Under the pieces are notes generated by a model. It did not search any database. It had not been told where the DNA came from and worked only from the letters and a program-made list of their open reading frames with translations. From positions 15,962,720 to 16,026,719 of the forward strand of contig JACBWW010000008.1 in the NCBI GenBank assembly GCA_020086605.1: 64,000 nt of DNA, written 5' to 3'. This DNA comes from Lanius collurio. Lineage: Eukaryota > Chordata > Aves > Passeriformes > Laniidae. The stretch's first letter is position 1. Every line of letters begins with the position of its first letter. This document shows positions 51,601-64,000 of the stretch, piece by piece. A program made the position numbers and the translations under genes.

Positions 51601-54600
51601 GTTGTTACTTACCCTAAATCAAAAACTCTGGTTTCCCATGCTCTGCCAGCAAGCAGGTCCCCAAGACACTGGAAGGGAGCAGGGCCAGGAGAGCTGACTC
51701 AACTGGCCAAAAGTACTTTCCATACTATAGGCAGGGAGCTGGCTGGGAGCTGCAGATTGCCCTGGAAGATGGGCTGGGCATTGGGCTGAGCAATTGTTTA
51801 ATACATGACTTCTCCTGGGCTTTAGTCCTCTCTGTCCTTTCCATTACAATTATTACTGTTAGTGTAATTATTTTATTTTGTTTCAATTACTATTGTGTTC
51901 TTTTCTCAACTCTCAAAATACAGAGCATGGCAGAGCATGACAAGGTTGAACAAAGAAGGAATTGGTGAGGAAACGAAAGAACTGTCATGGTTTAACTCCA
52001 GATGACAACTTAATCCAGAGTGGCATTTGCTCATTCCCTTCCTGCTTTTGCCCCCCACTGCCCCTCAACCTCCATACCCCCATGCCACTGAGGAGGAGAT
52101 TAATGAGAAAGAAAACTCCAGCACTGTACCAGCTGATAATAAGAAATTTAACTCTCAGTCAAAACCGAGATAGTGACCTCCTGAAGCTGCCCAGGACAAG
52201 ATTTCTTAGGTATTTTGTTCAGCAAGCTTGTAAGTGTGATTTATCTTTGATAAAAATATAAAATGTCGTCAAAATGGTGGACAAAATAACACAGTAACTA
52301 CATCAGTTGTTCACTAGTTAATATGAATTTTATTTTGAACATCTCCACATCTGTCATCACCTTTACTTAAATAACGATACTGGAAATTGATCATTCTCTC
52401 TTAGTGCTGTTACTTCGGCTACTTTGAGTACATTACCATTTTATTTTGCTTTCCAGCATACGTACCTGCAAACCAAGCACTTTAGCAATTGTGTTCAAAT
52501 TAGAAACTCCTTATTTATGAAATCTCATTTTCAGTTTCTGCTCTTATTTCACATTGAAGAACTTTAACTGTGTCTCACTGCATTTGTTCCCATCTGTATT
52601 GCATTTGTCCATACAAAGATTTTTGTGCACCCATTTCATTAACTCTCTCACACAATGTTAATATGGCAAAACTTAAGAAAAACAAGTTCTGAATACTTTG
52701 ATAGTGATCCCATGTCTCTTAATCGTACAGAGAAATAACATTATGCATCTCATCTGGTGCTACTGGCTCTGCTAGCCTGTAAGATACCACCTTTTCCTGA
52801 TTTCTCTTCCCCTGGTCTGTCTCTTCAGCAAGGAAACACAAATAAATATCTTATTTCCAGTACTTGCATGCTGTCTGTCAGCAAACCAAGGTCAGTTGCC
52901 ATCTAGTTCTTAGAAGGTCCTGTATGTCCTACTCCACTTTCACCTCTTCTCCAAAACAATGCCTGTTTGCCCAGTATTTTACATTGCTCAGGCAAATGAT
53001 CAGAATGAACTGCTGTACTGTAAACTCAGGCAACTGAAATGCTTCATGGTTGAATTATCTTCACCAGAAAGGCCTGCAACCATTTCAACTACGCAATGTC
53101 AATCACTAGAGAGAGACCCCTAAAAGCAAGCTGTGACTCTGTAACCCAACCTATTCAGAATTACTTTTTAGAGAACCATGACATTACTGAGGTTGGAATT
53201 ACCTATCTCTTCCCCACCTTACAAAAGGGTCAATCAGAGTAGGTTATTCAGGCCATACTCAGTCAGATTTTTACTATCTCCATGGATAAAGGAGATAATC
53301 CCTTGGGATAACTGGTTCCAGTCTGCCCAGCAAAACCACAAATTCAACATTTGTAAAAAAAAAGCCTTAATTTCCCATATGTCAATATGTGCCTGTCATC
53401 TCTTAATTGTCACAGGCCTTTGCTGGCTCTGTCTTCTTCATGCTCTTATTACAAATTAATACATATTTTAAGATGCTCCTTAGCTTTCTCTTTTCCAGGC
53501 TAAACAGTCCCATATTCCTCAGTATCCCCTTGCATGACAAAAGCTCCAAGTCCTTTATCAGCTTCATGGCCCTTCACCAGACTCATGTCAGTACATCTGC
53601 ATGTCTCTTGCAATGGGAACAGGATTCTAAATGTGTCCTCACCAGAAGAAGGAAAGAATTACCTTTTCTGACCTACTCACAACATTGCTGGCAAGGACAT
53701 TAGCTGCAAGGACCTTCCAGCCCGTCCCCCTGCTATACTGGTGCAATGGCATTATTCCTGCCTGCGTGTAGGACTTGTCCTTTCTCTTTGTTCAATTCCT
53801 TGAGATGCCTGTCAGTCCACTTCTCCCACCTGCTAAAGTTTCTCTGCATGGTGGACCAGCCTCTCTCCACTCTGTTGTTTGCAAAGCTGCCAAGGATGGA
53901 CTCTGTCTCACTATCTAAGCCCTGATAACAATATTCACCAGTACTGGTCTCTGCATTGTTGTTCTAAGGATAATGTTGTATCTGAAAAAAAAAATTGTAA
54001 ATCCATAATAGAAAGTATATTTTCTCATCTTCCAGCTTCATAAGAACACTGCTCTTGTTTAACAATATCTGTATCATATCAAAGTACAGTTTTGTACTTT
54101 GCACTAGAAGAGATGCACTAATTTTCACTAGAATCATTTGCTCAAGCACATGACATTGGAGCCTTTCCATAGCACTCTCTTAACTAGTAAGATTCATAAG
54201 GGGGATCAAAATTGTTGCAAATGAGAGTATGAGTTTTTGGTTACTCCCAGCTAACTACATTTGCTATTTGGCATTAGGAACCTAGTTTTCCACCAAGGGT
54301 CCTATATAAGCCATATATTGTGGAACTCATATATTTTTCTGCACTTAGCCAATTCAACACTGAGGCCTACGAACTGAAAAAAATGGTTTCAAAGCTGACA
54401 GAAGTATCTCTGTCTGGGTCTTCCACTCATTTAAACAGAAAGCTGCATATGCTTAAAGAAGATACACTACTTTGCCCATAAACCTCATAAGACAAACACA
54501 ATGTTCAGAAACTATTTCACCCTTTTTTACCTTCTGTGAACCCTGAATTAATTATTTTTTTGGACTAGAGGAATTCTGCTTTTGTCTAGTGAAATTACCA

Positions 54601-57600
54601 TAACAGAACCTGCATTATTATAGGCAGAACTTGACCAATCATTCAGCATTTCATTATCTCAAGGTTACAGATACAATTTGGTATTTAAATCCAGTATCCA
54701 ATACTACTGAACTCTAATTCCTGATGTAACAGAAAGGACCTTATCCACCAATGCTTCTGAACTTATCTTAGCTGCACTGCTTTTAGAATATGCCTGTGTT
54801 TGCTTACAGAGATTGATTATAACATCACAGCCTCTTTCTGGTGTACTGAATTTATCCAGACTTCCTGACAGTTAATCTTCCTTCAGAGCCAAAACCAACA
54901 TCCACATTAACTTTATTGTTTTCCTGTTTACTGTCAGCAGTGTTATGGAATGTTACTTTTAACTTATACCTGGCCATCTAGTCAGATAAACAGGGTTTCT
55001 GTCTCTTCCAACAGAGATACTTTCACCTTTTGAAAGGCTAGCTAGCCAAGCGATACACTTGCTTCCTGCAGTTCATCCATCTGGCCAAAAAGTTGCAAGT
55101 ACAATGGAACAACTGTTTGCAAGATCTACAGACTAAAATGTTGCAGTATGTAAGTAACGAATGAACTATGTAACACTGACTCAAACTTTCATCAGAGCAA
55201 AGATGATGTGCGTAATGTGGGTCAGAACTTTTGGCTGTATTCAACATACAGAAATGGCACAAGAATCATCCGATTACTGTCCTCATGGATTATATAATAT
55301 GGGTATGTGAAAGTAAAGCACCAGCAGCCCAACAAGCACTCTCTTCTATCAGGCACCATATAGAGCTTTTTATAACAGATGTTACTTTACAGGAAAATCT
55401 ACAAAATGGAAATAATATATACTTATTTAATAAGAGACATGGTGATATCAATACATAAAAATTAGGATGGTGCCTCACTGAACTGACAAGTCCAAAAAAA
55501 GCATGAAAAATTCTAAACAAACCTGCTGGAGCTACGAGATCTTCTTGAAGAGCTATAGCTTCTTGGGGGTGTTCTGGATCGCTTATCTTTCTTCTTTTTA
55601 TCATCTCTCTCTTTTTCTCGCTCCTTCTCCTTATCCCCATCTTTTTCCTTTTCTTTGTCTCTGTCCTTTTCTTTGTCCCCTCCTTTGTCCTTATCTCCCT
55701 CCTTGTCTTTAATCTTCTCTCTGTCCTTCTCTCCTTCTTTCTCAGTATCTTCTTTTTCTTTGTTATGATCTACCTCTTCCTTGTCTTTTTCCTTATCTTT
55801 TTCTTTTTCCTTATCCCTATCTTTGTCCCTATCCTTGTCCCTGTCCCTGTCTCGGGCTCTCTCTCTATCTTTGCTTCGTTCTTTATCTCTCTCCTTGTCC
55901 TTCTCCCTGTTTCTCTCTTTATCTCGCTCTCTTTCCCTGTCTTTGTCGCGGTCCCTATCCTTTTCCTTGTCTCGGTCTCTGTCTTTCTCTTTTTCTTTGG
56001 CCTTTTCTTTTTCCTTGATCTTTTCTTTGTCTCTTTTCTTGTCCCTGTGAAAAGCCAAACACAAACCCATTAATTAATCTTCAAACTTTCCAATTAAAAT
56101 TACAACTAACTTTTTAGTATACATCAAGATAAAGTATGTGTCTCTGTTGAAAAATAGTAATTCTTCAATATTTTAATTTTTTCACCCCTGTTCACAATGA
56201 GGAAAATCTATATATAGCAAGGAAATATACAGCTATATACAACTAGGAAAAATTTGGAAACCACATTGCAGAAGGGGACGCCAAAACCAAATCACACCAC
56301 TATCTCCCAAGTGATGTTACTATGTCTCTCTCCATCTCAGTTATGTAAATATACATACATATATAGTCTCTTTTTTGTCAGAGAACTGACAAAACTCTAC
56401 AATCTTTTAATCTATTCTTTACTAAAATTGTATCCACATAAAATGACCTTCAGATTAATCACTGCCAAGGGAATAACAATAGCTGACTGACAGAAGTCCT
56501 TATATTCTACATTTTCTCTCACAGATATCCTTTGAACTGCTTCTTGGAAGTCCAACAACATTTAATTCATAGAAATAAAAGGAAAACATGGACAAAATGC
56601 TACCAGATACCCTTAAAAGGCAAATGTAAGATCAAAACTCAATCAAGACAATTCAACCATCAGCTGGAATTTGAAAATTATAAAAAAATTGCTAATACAG
56701 TAAAAACAGAAGAAAGGAAAACAGCTTCTTTGGGACAGAAGTAGGATACATGTTCATAAAAAGAACAGTAAGAAAAATTCCATCTGATGTTCAAAGTCAA
56801 ACGAAAACTAATTAGCTCACAACTTTTGCTGGAAGATTACATTGTAGTATAGGACTATTCGAAAATGCAAGACTCCATCTTTCCTCTCTAGTACAGAGAG
56901 ATGTGACAAAAGAACAATTGTTCAGAGAGAGAAAACAGGAGAAAGCACAAGAGGAGAAATTCATTAGCAGGCCTTATTTGGTCAAAGAGAACTAGACTGA
57001 TAGAGGTTACCTGGTATCTATTCTAGATTTTTACAGATTCTAAGAGAGACTCCTTCACACATGAAAGATTCCTAAGCACTCAAACTGTCCTCAAACTGAA
57101 GAAGTGTTTGGCTGTATCTTCTCAACTGCAAATAAACAGCCAACTGTTGTATGCTCTGTCACCTAACAACTTTGATTCCCATCAGGTTCTGTCAAATACT
57201 TTGTTAGGAGTCTCAGAGAAGGAATGTAACATCATAAAGATGAAACAGTGCCAAGTCCCCACGACACCAGCCTTAAAATCTCTCAAGAAATGTCTTCTAG
57301 TTAATTTATCAGAGAGATTTCACTGGACTTGCCCCTTCCAGTGAGCAGATGTCTCAAGAAGCTCAAAACAACAGAAACAAGAGAATCAAAAGGACCCAAC
57401 AATAAAACCCAGCTGGCTACATAGCCTAGTTTTGTTTCCACATAGGTCCACAGATCTGCAGGTCTCTTTCCCACAAAACTTATCTCAAAGAACAAGAGGC
57501 AGCTGCACAACTCAAGTACAAATTTCCCTTTAAATGAATCAGAGGAATTACAGAAATGAAACTAAGAACATACTAAGACTTCTATTAATTAGGCTATTTT

Positions 57601-60600
57601 TACAGGTACTTTTGGTTTGAGCTTATTCACTACTTCATCTCTCGAAAATTATGCCATTATCTTGTTATAATTTCATAGTTTAATAATTAGACGATCAGAC
57701 ATAAAAACAAATAAACTAGATAAAATACACACATATCACATCCTGAAATACATATATGCCATAAAACAGACACATTCATTTGTTCCTGCCATTTGACATA
57801 TGAGAAAGTCAAAGTGAAAATAAAAGCTCATGCACAAGAACTTTATACATGTTCTTACAATATAGCTCACTCTGAATTTGACCTTCTCAACAGATACACA
57901 TCAAACAAGCATTATCCATTTTTTGGTAGGTTCACAAGGTACACAAGATACTCCTACACTATGGTTGTAGTCTGACAAAATTAGGTTTTTTCAGTCAGCT
58001 TGGATGTAAGTACAAAGTAGACAAGACTATCAAAGTTCAGGTGCCTCAGCATGATCATTTAACCCCTGTAGGCATCATCCAGGCTACAGGAAGTACAATT
58101 AACTCTATCCTAGCCAAGACCACTATACTCAGTATTAAATATTACTTTCTGTCCTTTATGCTATATCCTTTATGGTCACTTAAAAGGTTTGTTAATTTTT
58201 TTTTTTTCAAAAACTCTGTATTGTGAGCTAACAGCATCATTTTGTGGAACAGATCTCACCGAGAACGAGAGCGACTTCTTGATTTCCGTCTTTCCATAGA
58301 TCTAGAACGTTTTTTCAGAGGACTTCTTGATCTGCGTCTGTCCTTGTGTCTTGAGAGAGATCTGTTGCCAGATCTACTTCTAAATGAAGAATGCCAGAGA
58401 AAAGTATTTTAGTATTGAAACTTTATACAAATGAAGCCGACCAACAAAACGACAGTATACATGTGTGTCACCACATAGTATTATATAAAGAATTACACCT
58501 CAATAATATACTGTCTGCAAATGTTTTTGCAAATACTTTATGCTTCACCAGGTGTACATGCTCTACTTTGAAACAATGAACCATTTAATTATACCAATGT
58601 TTCCTAATAATCTCCATGAATCAGGAAAATAAAAGTTAATGTAATTTACAACAGTTGTCCTTACAAAATGACACTGCACAAAATCTCTGATTAACAATTT
58701 TTAGCAAATTTTAAAAATAATTAGTTACATCTTATTTCCTTCCCAGGCCCAGTCACTTATTGAAGCCTTAGTCATTAAAAAAAGATGACTTTGGCTGCAA
58801 CAATCTCTTTTTGTTTTGCTTTCTAGCCTTATAATTTAAATTAACAAAAAACCCTGATGATGTGCAGTGCAGGTTTTAGTCAAGTTACCTTCTCAGATAA
58901 AAGGATCTGTTAGTATGGATTTCAGTTGCAAATAAAGTACAAATACTCTGATTATAAAATCTTATTCAGATTTGATGAAGAAAACAGCATTTTTTTTTTT
59001 TTTTCCAAAACACTGTATTTTTGAAGACCCTTTTCCCCAGAGAAGCAAAAATAAAAAGCTGAATTTCCACATTAAGTTTCAAAAAACATCACTGGATACT
59101 TTGCTTCAGATGTTAAGGTACCATGAAGTTTAACTTACCAAAGCCAGAAAGATCATGTATATTACTCAATAAAACCTGAAGAATTGTGAGGTACAAAAAG
59201 TAACACATGCACCTACCTTCCAAAACTCAAGACACACAGTGTAATATAAACCAAGAGGAGAGGAAGCAATTTTTTACCTACAGCTTTGTTCTCCTTATCA
59301 GAAAAGAAATGCAAATCAACTGCAAGACTAATTAATTATAACTGAATCAAAGCACAATCTCGAATGAATTTTATGTCATAAAGATGAAAATTATGTTACA
59401 TAAAACAGTCAAACAGAGAAGTAGTAAGGACAGATTATTTTTATGGATGAAGCTGCCTCAACAGGTCAGAGTGGCTTTTTTTCAGCATGTTCTCAAAACT
59501 GACAGTAGCAATAATAAACAATTTACAAAACATAAAATATAATAATCAACATTTGTTTCAAGAACAGGTATTCCCTATTTAAAAAAATAAAAGCTTGTCT
59601 TCTAAAATCCCATTTGGCTCATGTCAGTACAAGATAATACTGAAATTACCGCACTGTTACACAAAACCAACTTTGTTTTTCAGTTACTGAGTGAAGAGAC
59701 ACAGCAGAGAAGCAAGCAATGAAGAAGTGACCAAATGGTCCTTCTTGCATTAGAAAGGACAGAACATTTTGAAGTCATTAGAAAGTACATGCTGTGGTTT
59801 CCTACTGTTGCAAAACTGAAGCCTGCACCTGTATCATATTTCTTTGATAGTATAATTAATAACTCCCTCTCGGCCAGATCTTCTGTATCTAAAAGAATTC
59901 TAGCAGCTTTATTAAAAGACATAAATGAAAGGATGCAATAGAGCTGTTGCTGCAATATGGACAACACTCAACTTTTTCAAGTGCAAGTGATCAAACAACA
60001 TTCCAAATTTGGGGGGGGGGGGTGTTTATCCTTAAAGTAGTCAAATACCTTTAGATTGATTTACCTAGGCTCTCAGAAGATACTCCTGATGATTGAAAAA
60101 ATCTGGACCATTCTGGGAAGCCTTTAGAAGTCTCCCAGAACAAGGCTGTTTCATTCTTGGAAGAAAACATTAATGGGTATACATCAAGAATGACCCAATA
60201 ATTTTCTTTTTCAGAACTGAATGAATTTAACAAAGCAAATGAAATCTGAAAAATTAGGAACTGCCCCTATAGCCTCTTCCCTATGCTTTTTTTAAAACAT
60301 AAAAGCTCATCAGTCTGAATTCAACCTTCAGAAAAAGATTTTTAAAAACATAGCTTCACCTTTACAGGACAGTAAATAAAGACACTGCATTTACTAACTC
60401 AAAGTTTAGAAGTTGAGCACAATAGGAATTCTATACCAAAAAACAGGCAGCCTATTTGTTCAGGGTGTTACGAGTAACTTATCTGCACCATGCACAAAAT
60501 GCAGGTTTCTCTTTAAAATACACATCAAAAAATCTTATTTGGCTACATAGCACAATGTACAAAACCATAAAATCTACATAGAAACCACACAACTTTTTAT

Positions 60601-63293
60601 CTTACATGTCACAGGAAGTGCCTTCTAGGATGTTTTAACTGAAAGTAATCCTAAAAACACTTAGGATTTATAGGAAAAGAGCACCTATTCAGAGACAAAG
60701 TTCCTGGTAACTCTGATCTGCTGGGCGCAAGTTAGCAATCTCTACAGGAATACTTGTGTGTGACTAAAAAATCCCAGTAACCAGCACTATGCAAAAAATC
60801 CCAGTATGATCTTAGTCTGAAACAAAAAGCATACCTACCTGTGTTTTGAGTGTGATCTTTTCCTTCTAGATCGGGATTTTGAGCTAGACCTGGATTCTGA
60901 ACGAGAATGGGAACGAGATCGACCGCCTTTTCTTTCACTGCTCTTTCCAGACTCTGAGAGGAAAAAACCACTTTGCAGTGTAAGCTCAGAACATTTAAAG
61001 ATCCCAGTTAACAATCTGGCACAAGTGGAATGTACCACATATATTGCAAGGGGCCTACTCTCTGCACATCTTCCTTCTTTGCAAATATCCTTCAGAAACA
61101 TCCAAGAAAGTCATTGCATATACTCGTTGAGTGCAGCCATCCTGCAGCAGTACACATAAACCAGATAATTATAAACAGCTAGCTCTACTAAGAACGGGAT
61201 TTATGTTGCTGCCACAATGTACAAGAACATAACATGTCCTCCTTTTGGTCTATTATTTAATATAATTACTTTCTCTTTTAATAACCTGAGAAGAACTGAG
61301 CAAATTTTGAGGGCATAATTTTGTAAACAAGCACAAAATATAGATCATTACTACTGCCTGTATTTTTAGATATTTCACACACTGTACAAATATTGAAGTT
61401 TTATTCCTTATTGTTTTGTAGGAGGAAAGGATGAACAGAACAGGGTGAAAAGTCTGACCAAAGGCCAGAAAGTCAACAGAAACCTTAACAGTGAGCTCAC
61501 CATGGTTCAGAGTCTGTTACTCTGTTGCTTAACACTGATGAAGTACTAGAGTACTTCCAACCAAAAAATACAACAGAAAATAATCCCCCCCACAAAACCC
61601 TCAAGACTCCATACTATCTAATCAACATAAGACAATATTGGGGTTTTTTAGCAAGAAGAATGGCAAAAAGTTGCTGATGAAAAGAAGTAGAAGTCTACTA
61701 AGTTGAGAATTTTTTTATGCTGTGGTTTTGCAATCAGTTTAAACCAGCATAAATCCCCCCTGGAATGTCTGTCTAACCTCTCAACACAACACCACCTTCC
61801 AACTTGACTTGGCACCTCAGTGTTAACAGGGAACAGGGAAACAATCTGGATGAAAAGAAGTCCTTTACAGTATGTTAACATTTATCCCAGATTCATTCGC
61901 TGATCCCATTTGCTTTGAGGATGCATACAGTCTTGAGCGACCATGAAAAAGAAACAAAATTAACCTTGTACAGATAAGGAAAGCATAGTATCACTGCTTT
62001 CAGAACCATGCTAGCTCACTCTGCTCATGAGACTATAGCACTAACGGGTGCTAAAGGAGAACAAAAAATATTTTATTTTAAAAGTTTTCAAATACTCTAA
62101 ACCTAAAAAGTACCATCATTAAGTACTAATTTAGTATTGAATTTGCATTTTTTAAAACATTCAGTGGACATGTATCTGAAAACAAGACATGATCAAATAA
62201 AAAGCTTCATTTCACTGTTTAGTTTCATGAACAGAATTTTGATTTTTTTTCCCCAACACATACTGAATACATTCAGATACCCTTCTCCTGCATCTGAAAA
62301 TACTCTTAGAAATGTGAAGAAAATGCTCTTAGAAAAGGTACATACAGAATATGTCTGTTCAGTAATGAACAAAACATACCTACCTGGCTCAATAGCAGCA
62401 GATATAAAAGATTGGGCTTCCCTTACTCTCTTCATCACTTCTTCTAGCTCCTTGGCAGCAGCTTGTGGTGTCATTTCAGGAGGCTTCACTATTGCATTAT
62501 TGGAGTGATTTATCCTAAATTAAAGGAAAATAAATCCTTTTATTCTTAAACACTCGAACAGGGCAGATAAAAAACAAGTAAGAAAACATCTCAATTTCAG
62601 TGTACAACTGAAAACTTTGTAAGTTCAGCAAAACTACAGATTTGTAACACCCATCTGTTCCAAGTACCCAAAGTACCTTTTACTACTTTGGAAATCTTAC
62701 CACTTTTAAATAAAGGCAGCACAGTATTTCTCTGTTACAATACTTTTAGTAGAAGTCTAGGAAGTTACTTCTTTATTTCAGATCAAATCTTCACATTAAC
62801 ACCTACTAACTACATACACATCATATGGAAAACTTAATTAGTACTATGGACTTCAAAAATTTTTTCACTCTTACAGCTTACACTACCTCAAGATTAATAT
62901 AAATGTATTTTCCTCAATGTTATATTCTATTGAGAGAAATTTATGCCAAACTGTGAAGCTGGAGTTGATAAAAATGTTCTGTTTTTTTTAACAATAGGCC
63001 TGCATATTGAAAAACATTAGTTGCAGCCTTTTGCTACACATAAGTCATAAATGTGTGTGCAATGATACAAAGAAATCTCTCATTCAACAGTCAAATGTAT
63101 AATTAATTTCTTACTTCAGTGGTCGATCTCCAAACATAACTCCATTAAAGGCAAGAGCACGAGGTACAGAATTTTGGTCTGCAAATTCCACAAAAGCAAA
63201 TCGTGTTGGTTGCGTCTCATCGCCTGCCATGCGCACAAATTTGACTTCTCCAACTTGCTTAAAGAATTCAAGCAGCTGATCTGCTGTGGTAGT
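48538..63293 (-). CDS. SREK1: SREK1, splicing regulatory glutamic acid/lysine-rich protein 1 (3' eight coding exons)
   Basis: Exons in transcript order are 63293-63115, 62514-62384, 60953-60839, 58379-58260, 56044-55523, 50464-50369, 49895-49760 and 48690-48538. Joined, they give 483 residues and a stop in one frame. The product matches SREK1 (SRrp86/SFRS12) as I know it: an RRM with RNP1 RFAFVEF, the PPEMTPQAAAKELEEVMKRV helix, ESGKSSERKGG, Arg/Ser blocks, a long Lys/Glu/Asp/Arg region, SRTPPRSYSSSRRSRSSSR, and an NGNCQ...NEENLS C-terminus. SREK1 acts in the nucleus, modulating SR proteins in splice-site choice. The N-terminal part and promoter lie beyond position 64000. It is tail-to-tail with the cytokine receptor. 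Confidence 0.97.
49760..49895 (-). CDS. SREK1: SREK1 exon: basic/acidic tail
   Basis: The exon follows CTGAAACAG and ends at CAAAG|GTAAGT in phase 0. It encodes NKKEKKRERDTNNERRERER and STSKKKSSKEKEGKEK, matching the NKKDKKREKERD...RERERSTS segment of human SREK1. Confidence 0.94.
50369..50464 (-). CDS. SREK1: SREK1 exon: C-terminal RS segment
   Basis: The exon follows GTCCTGTAG and ends at AGAAG|GTTGGT in phase 2. It encodes RERRKRKSRSHSKSPKTSK and RKSSRTPSPR, equivalent to the human SPRTSKTIKRKSSRSPSPR region. Confidence 0.94.
51497..51955 (+). mobile_element. Avian endogenous-retrovirus LTR fragment in a SREK1 intron
   Basis: The stretch reads GGTTTTGGCCAGGATAA, then GTTTTGGATTCAGTATGA, ACACTGATGTTTTAGTTGTT and CCCATGCTCTGCCAGC, phrases of a widespread bird LTR. 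It is antisense to SREK1 and degraded. Confidence 0.7.
51983..52210 (-). mobile_element. Second LTR end, inverted relative to the first
   Basis: It begins CTGTCATGGTTTAACTCCAG, which is the reverse complement of the usual end of the LTR type at 51497-51955. Only part of an LTR remains. Confidence 0.5.
52212..53379. other. SREK1 intron, unassigned part
   Basis: AT-rich with no exon. The last few hundred bases may already belong to the old CR1 that follows. Confidence 0.35.
53380..53965 (-). mobile_element. Old, degraded CR1 LINE in a SREK1 intron
   Basis: The phrases CTTTCTCTTTTCCAGGCTAA, CCTTGCATGACAAAAGCTCC and CTTCATGGCCCTTCACCAG follow the order of the reverse-complement CR1 3' region but are much diverged. 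It is sense to SREK1. Confidence 0.65.
55523..56044 (-). CDS. SREK1: SREK1 exon: long Lys/Glu/Asp/Arg region and RS end
   Basis: The exon follows GCTTTTCACAG and ends at AGCAG|GTTTGT in phase 2. It is 522 bases, nearly all short repeats of EK, DK, DR and ER pairs, then DKRSRTPPRSYSSSRRSR. Such alternating-charge helices give the protein its name. The region appears longer than in human SREK1. Opposite-strand ORFs here are only reflections of the repeat. Confidence 0.95.
56045..58259. other. SREK1 intron
   Basis: No exon, repeat or regulatory element that I can name. Confidence 0.4.
58260..58379 (-). CDS. SREK1: SREK1 exon: second Arg/Ser block
   Basis: The exon follows TTCATTTAG and ends at CTCG|GTGAGA in phase 2. 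It encodes RSGNRSLSRHKDRRRSRSP and a further run of KRSRS and RRKSRSRS units. Confidence 0.94.
58380..60838. other. SREK1 intron
   Basis: AT-rich, with a T run near 58990 and a 12-base G run near 60010. No exon recognised. Confidence 0.4.
60839..60953 (-). CDS. SREK1: SREK1 exon: first Arg/Ser block
   Basis: The exon follows CCTCTCAG and ends at CACAG|GTAGGT in phase 2. It encodes ESGKSSERKGGRSRSH and then mixed RS/KS dipeptides to KRSHSKHR. Confidence 0.95.
60954..62383. other. SREK1 intron
   Basis: No exon or transposon recognised. Confidence 0.4.
62384..62514 (-). CDS. SREK1: SREK1 exon: end of RRM and charged helix
   Basis: The exon follows AATTTAG and ends at GCCAG|GTAGGT in phase 1. 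It encodes INHSNNAIVKPPEM and then KELEEVMKRVREAQ...AAIEP. A similar MKRVREAQ segment occurs in the relative SRSF11; the PPEMTPQAAAKE lead-in is the SREK1 version. Confidence 0.97.
63115..63293 (-). CDS. SREK1: SREK1 exon: most of the RNA-recognition motif
   Basis: On the minus strand the exon follows CTCTTTCTAG and ends before GTAAG. It encodes TTTADQLLEFFKQVGE through GDRPLK, covering helix 1, the strand VKFVRMAG, RNP1 RFAFVEF and helix 2. It is the first SREK1 exon inside the window. Confidence 0.97.
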
Positions 63294-64000
63294 CTAGAAA
63301 GAGTTGAAGAGCTCAGCTGAAGTAAAATATACAATGAAAACCACTAATCTAATATATTCGGTAGTCTTAGAGCTACAGATTTTGGAATGATAGCTCAACA
63401 TTATTACAAAGGATACGTGAATTTGGTAACATTACATTTTAAGACATAAAGACATGCATTTTTTCTTCCATTAAATTAAGAATATTCTACAATTTTAAAC
63501 AGTGCAGGCACAAGCCCTTAGTCCTTCACCTAGGTAAAAAAAGGACTTTACATAGGGCTTTGCATTTTTCAGACAACTAATCTGAAATAACTGATAACAA
63601 ATTTCCTTATACATCTGTTTCCAAGCTACTAATCGTGACTTTTGATCAATTAAAAGAATCCAAACAATATTAAAGGATGTAGATTTATGTGGCTTTCTAC
63701 TAGCTTCCAGTTTGCTTCACTTTATCACAGTCAATAAGACTTTTACACACAGTAGCTATTTCAGCAGTCAAAAATCCCATAATGTAATATCTAAATTGCT
63801 ATCTGTCAAAAGCAAATATTTTTCAGTTAATCTGATCACCTCTTGAAAAACCAAGCTGCTGACTGAAAGATATTTATGCTAATTTTGCAACTTTCAGTAG
63901 GATACATCATTTCATCTTATTCTATCTACACAACTGCACTGTGCTCTGGGGGACAGCTACCACAATCTCACGACTTCTGAGGATTGCTCATCTAATACAA
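63294..64000. other. SREK1 intron running off the right edge
   Basis: The exon holding the start of the RRM (the VYVGNLN strand in human SREK1) is not found here, so this is all intron up to the window end. Confidence 0.5.

Noticed and set aside
55765..56073. Plus-strand ORFs rich in Ser/Leu/Phe opposite SREK1
   Set aside because: They are the reverse reading of the Lys/Glu/Asp/Arg codons of a real SREK1 exon.

Overview
The window is nuclear DNA from a bird, most likely a songbird. The evidence is the many CR1 LINE fragments, several solo LTRs of songbird endogenous-retrovirus types, short introns, AT-rich intergenic DNA, and a recognisable SREK1 gene. From general knowledge, SREK1 lies on the avian Z chromosome (human 5q12.3), so I infer Z; nothing in the sequence proves it. 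The six-frame ORFs here are almost all meaningless, because the genes are split into short exons. I rebuilt both genes by reading splice sites and checking that the reading frame is kept across every junction.

Positions 1-1648 are left flank with nothing recognisable. Positions 1654-35452, plus strand, hold a complete 15-exon type I cytokine receptor of 734 residues: a short leader, five fibronectin-III-type domains, one membrane span, a Box1 motif, and a tail of about 210 residues with tyrosines at 637, 685 and 696. It most resembles IL-12 receptor beta-1, and secondarily IL-31RA and gp130. Its introns are full of transposon debris: two copies of one songbird LTR family, two related solo LTRs, one further LTR, and several CR1 pieces. 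A GC-rich island with a 19-bp tandem repeat lies in intron 1.

Positions 35453 to 48537 separate the two genes and hold the receptor 3' UTR, two CR1 copies in opposite orientation, and a long AT-rich, mostly repeat-free stretch that probably includes a long SREK1 3' UTR. Positions 48538-63293, minus strand, carry the last eight coding exons of SREK1, a splicing regulator. They run from inside its RNA-recognition motif through Arg/Ser and Lys/Glu-rich regions to the stop codon. The 5' part of the gene lies beyond the right edge. The two genes are tail-to-tail.

The most interesting result is the receptor. As I recall the human map, there is only a large gap between SREK1 and MAST4 and no cytokine receptor. 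In human 19p13.11, IL12RB1 lies head-to-head with MAST3, the paralogue of MAST4. The receptor here has the place and orientation expected for an IL12RB1 ohnologue kept in birds and lost in mammals, and unlike human IL-12Rbeta1 its tail carries candidate STAT-docking tyrosines. The two genes have no obvious functional link. Nothing in the window suggests a prokaryotic-type system, CRISPR array or RNA gene.
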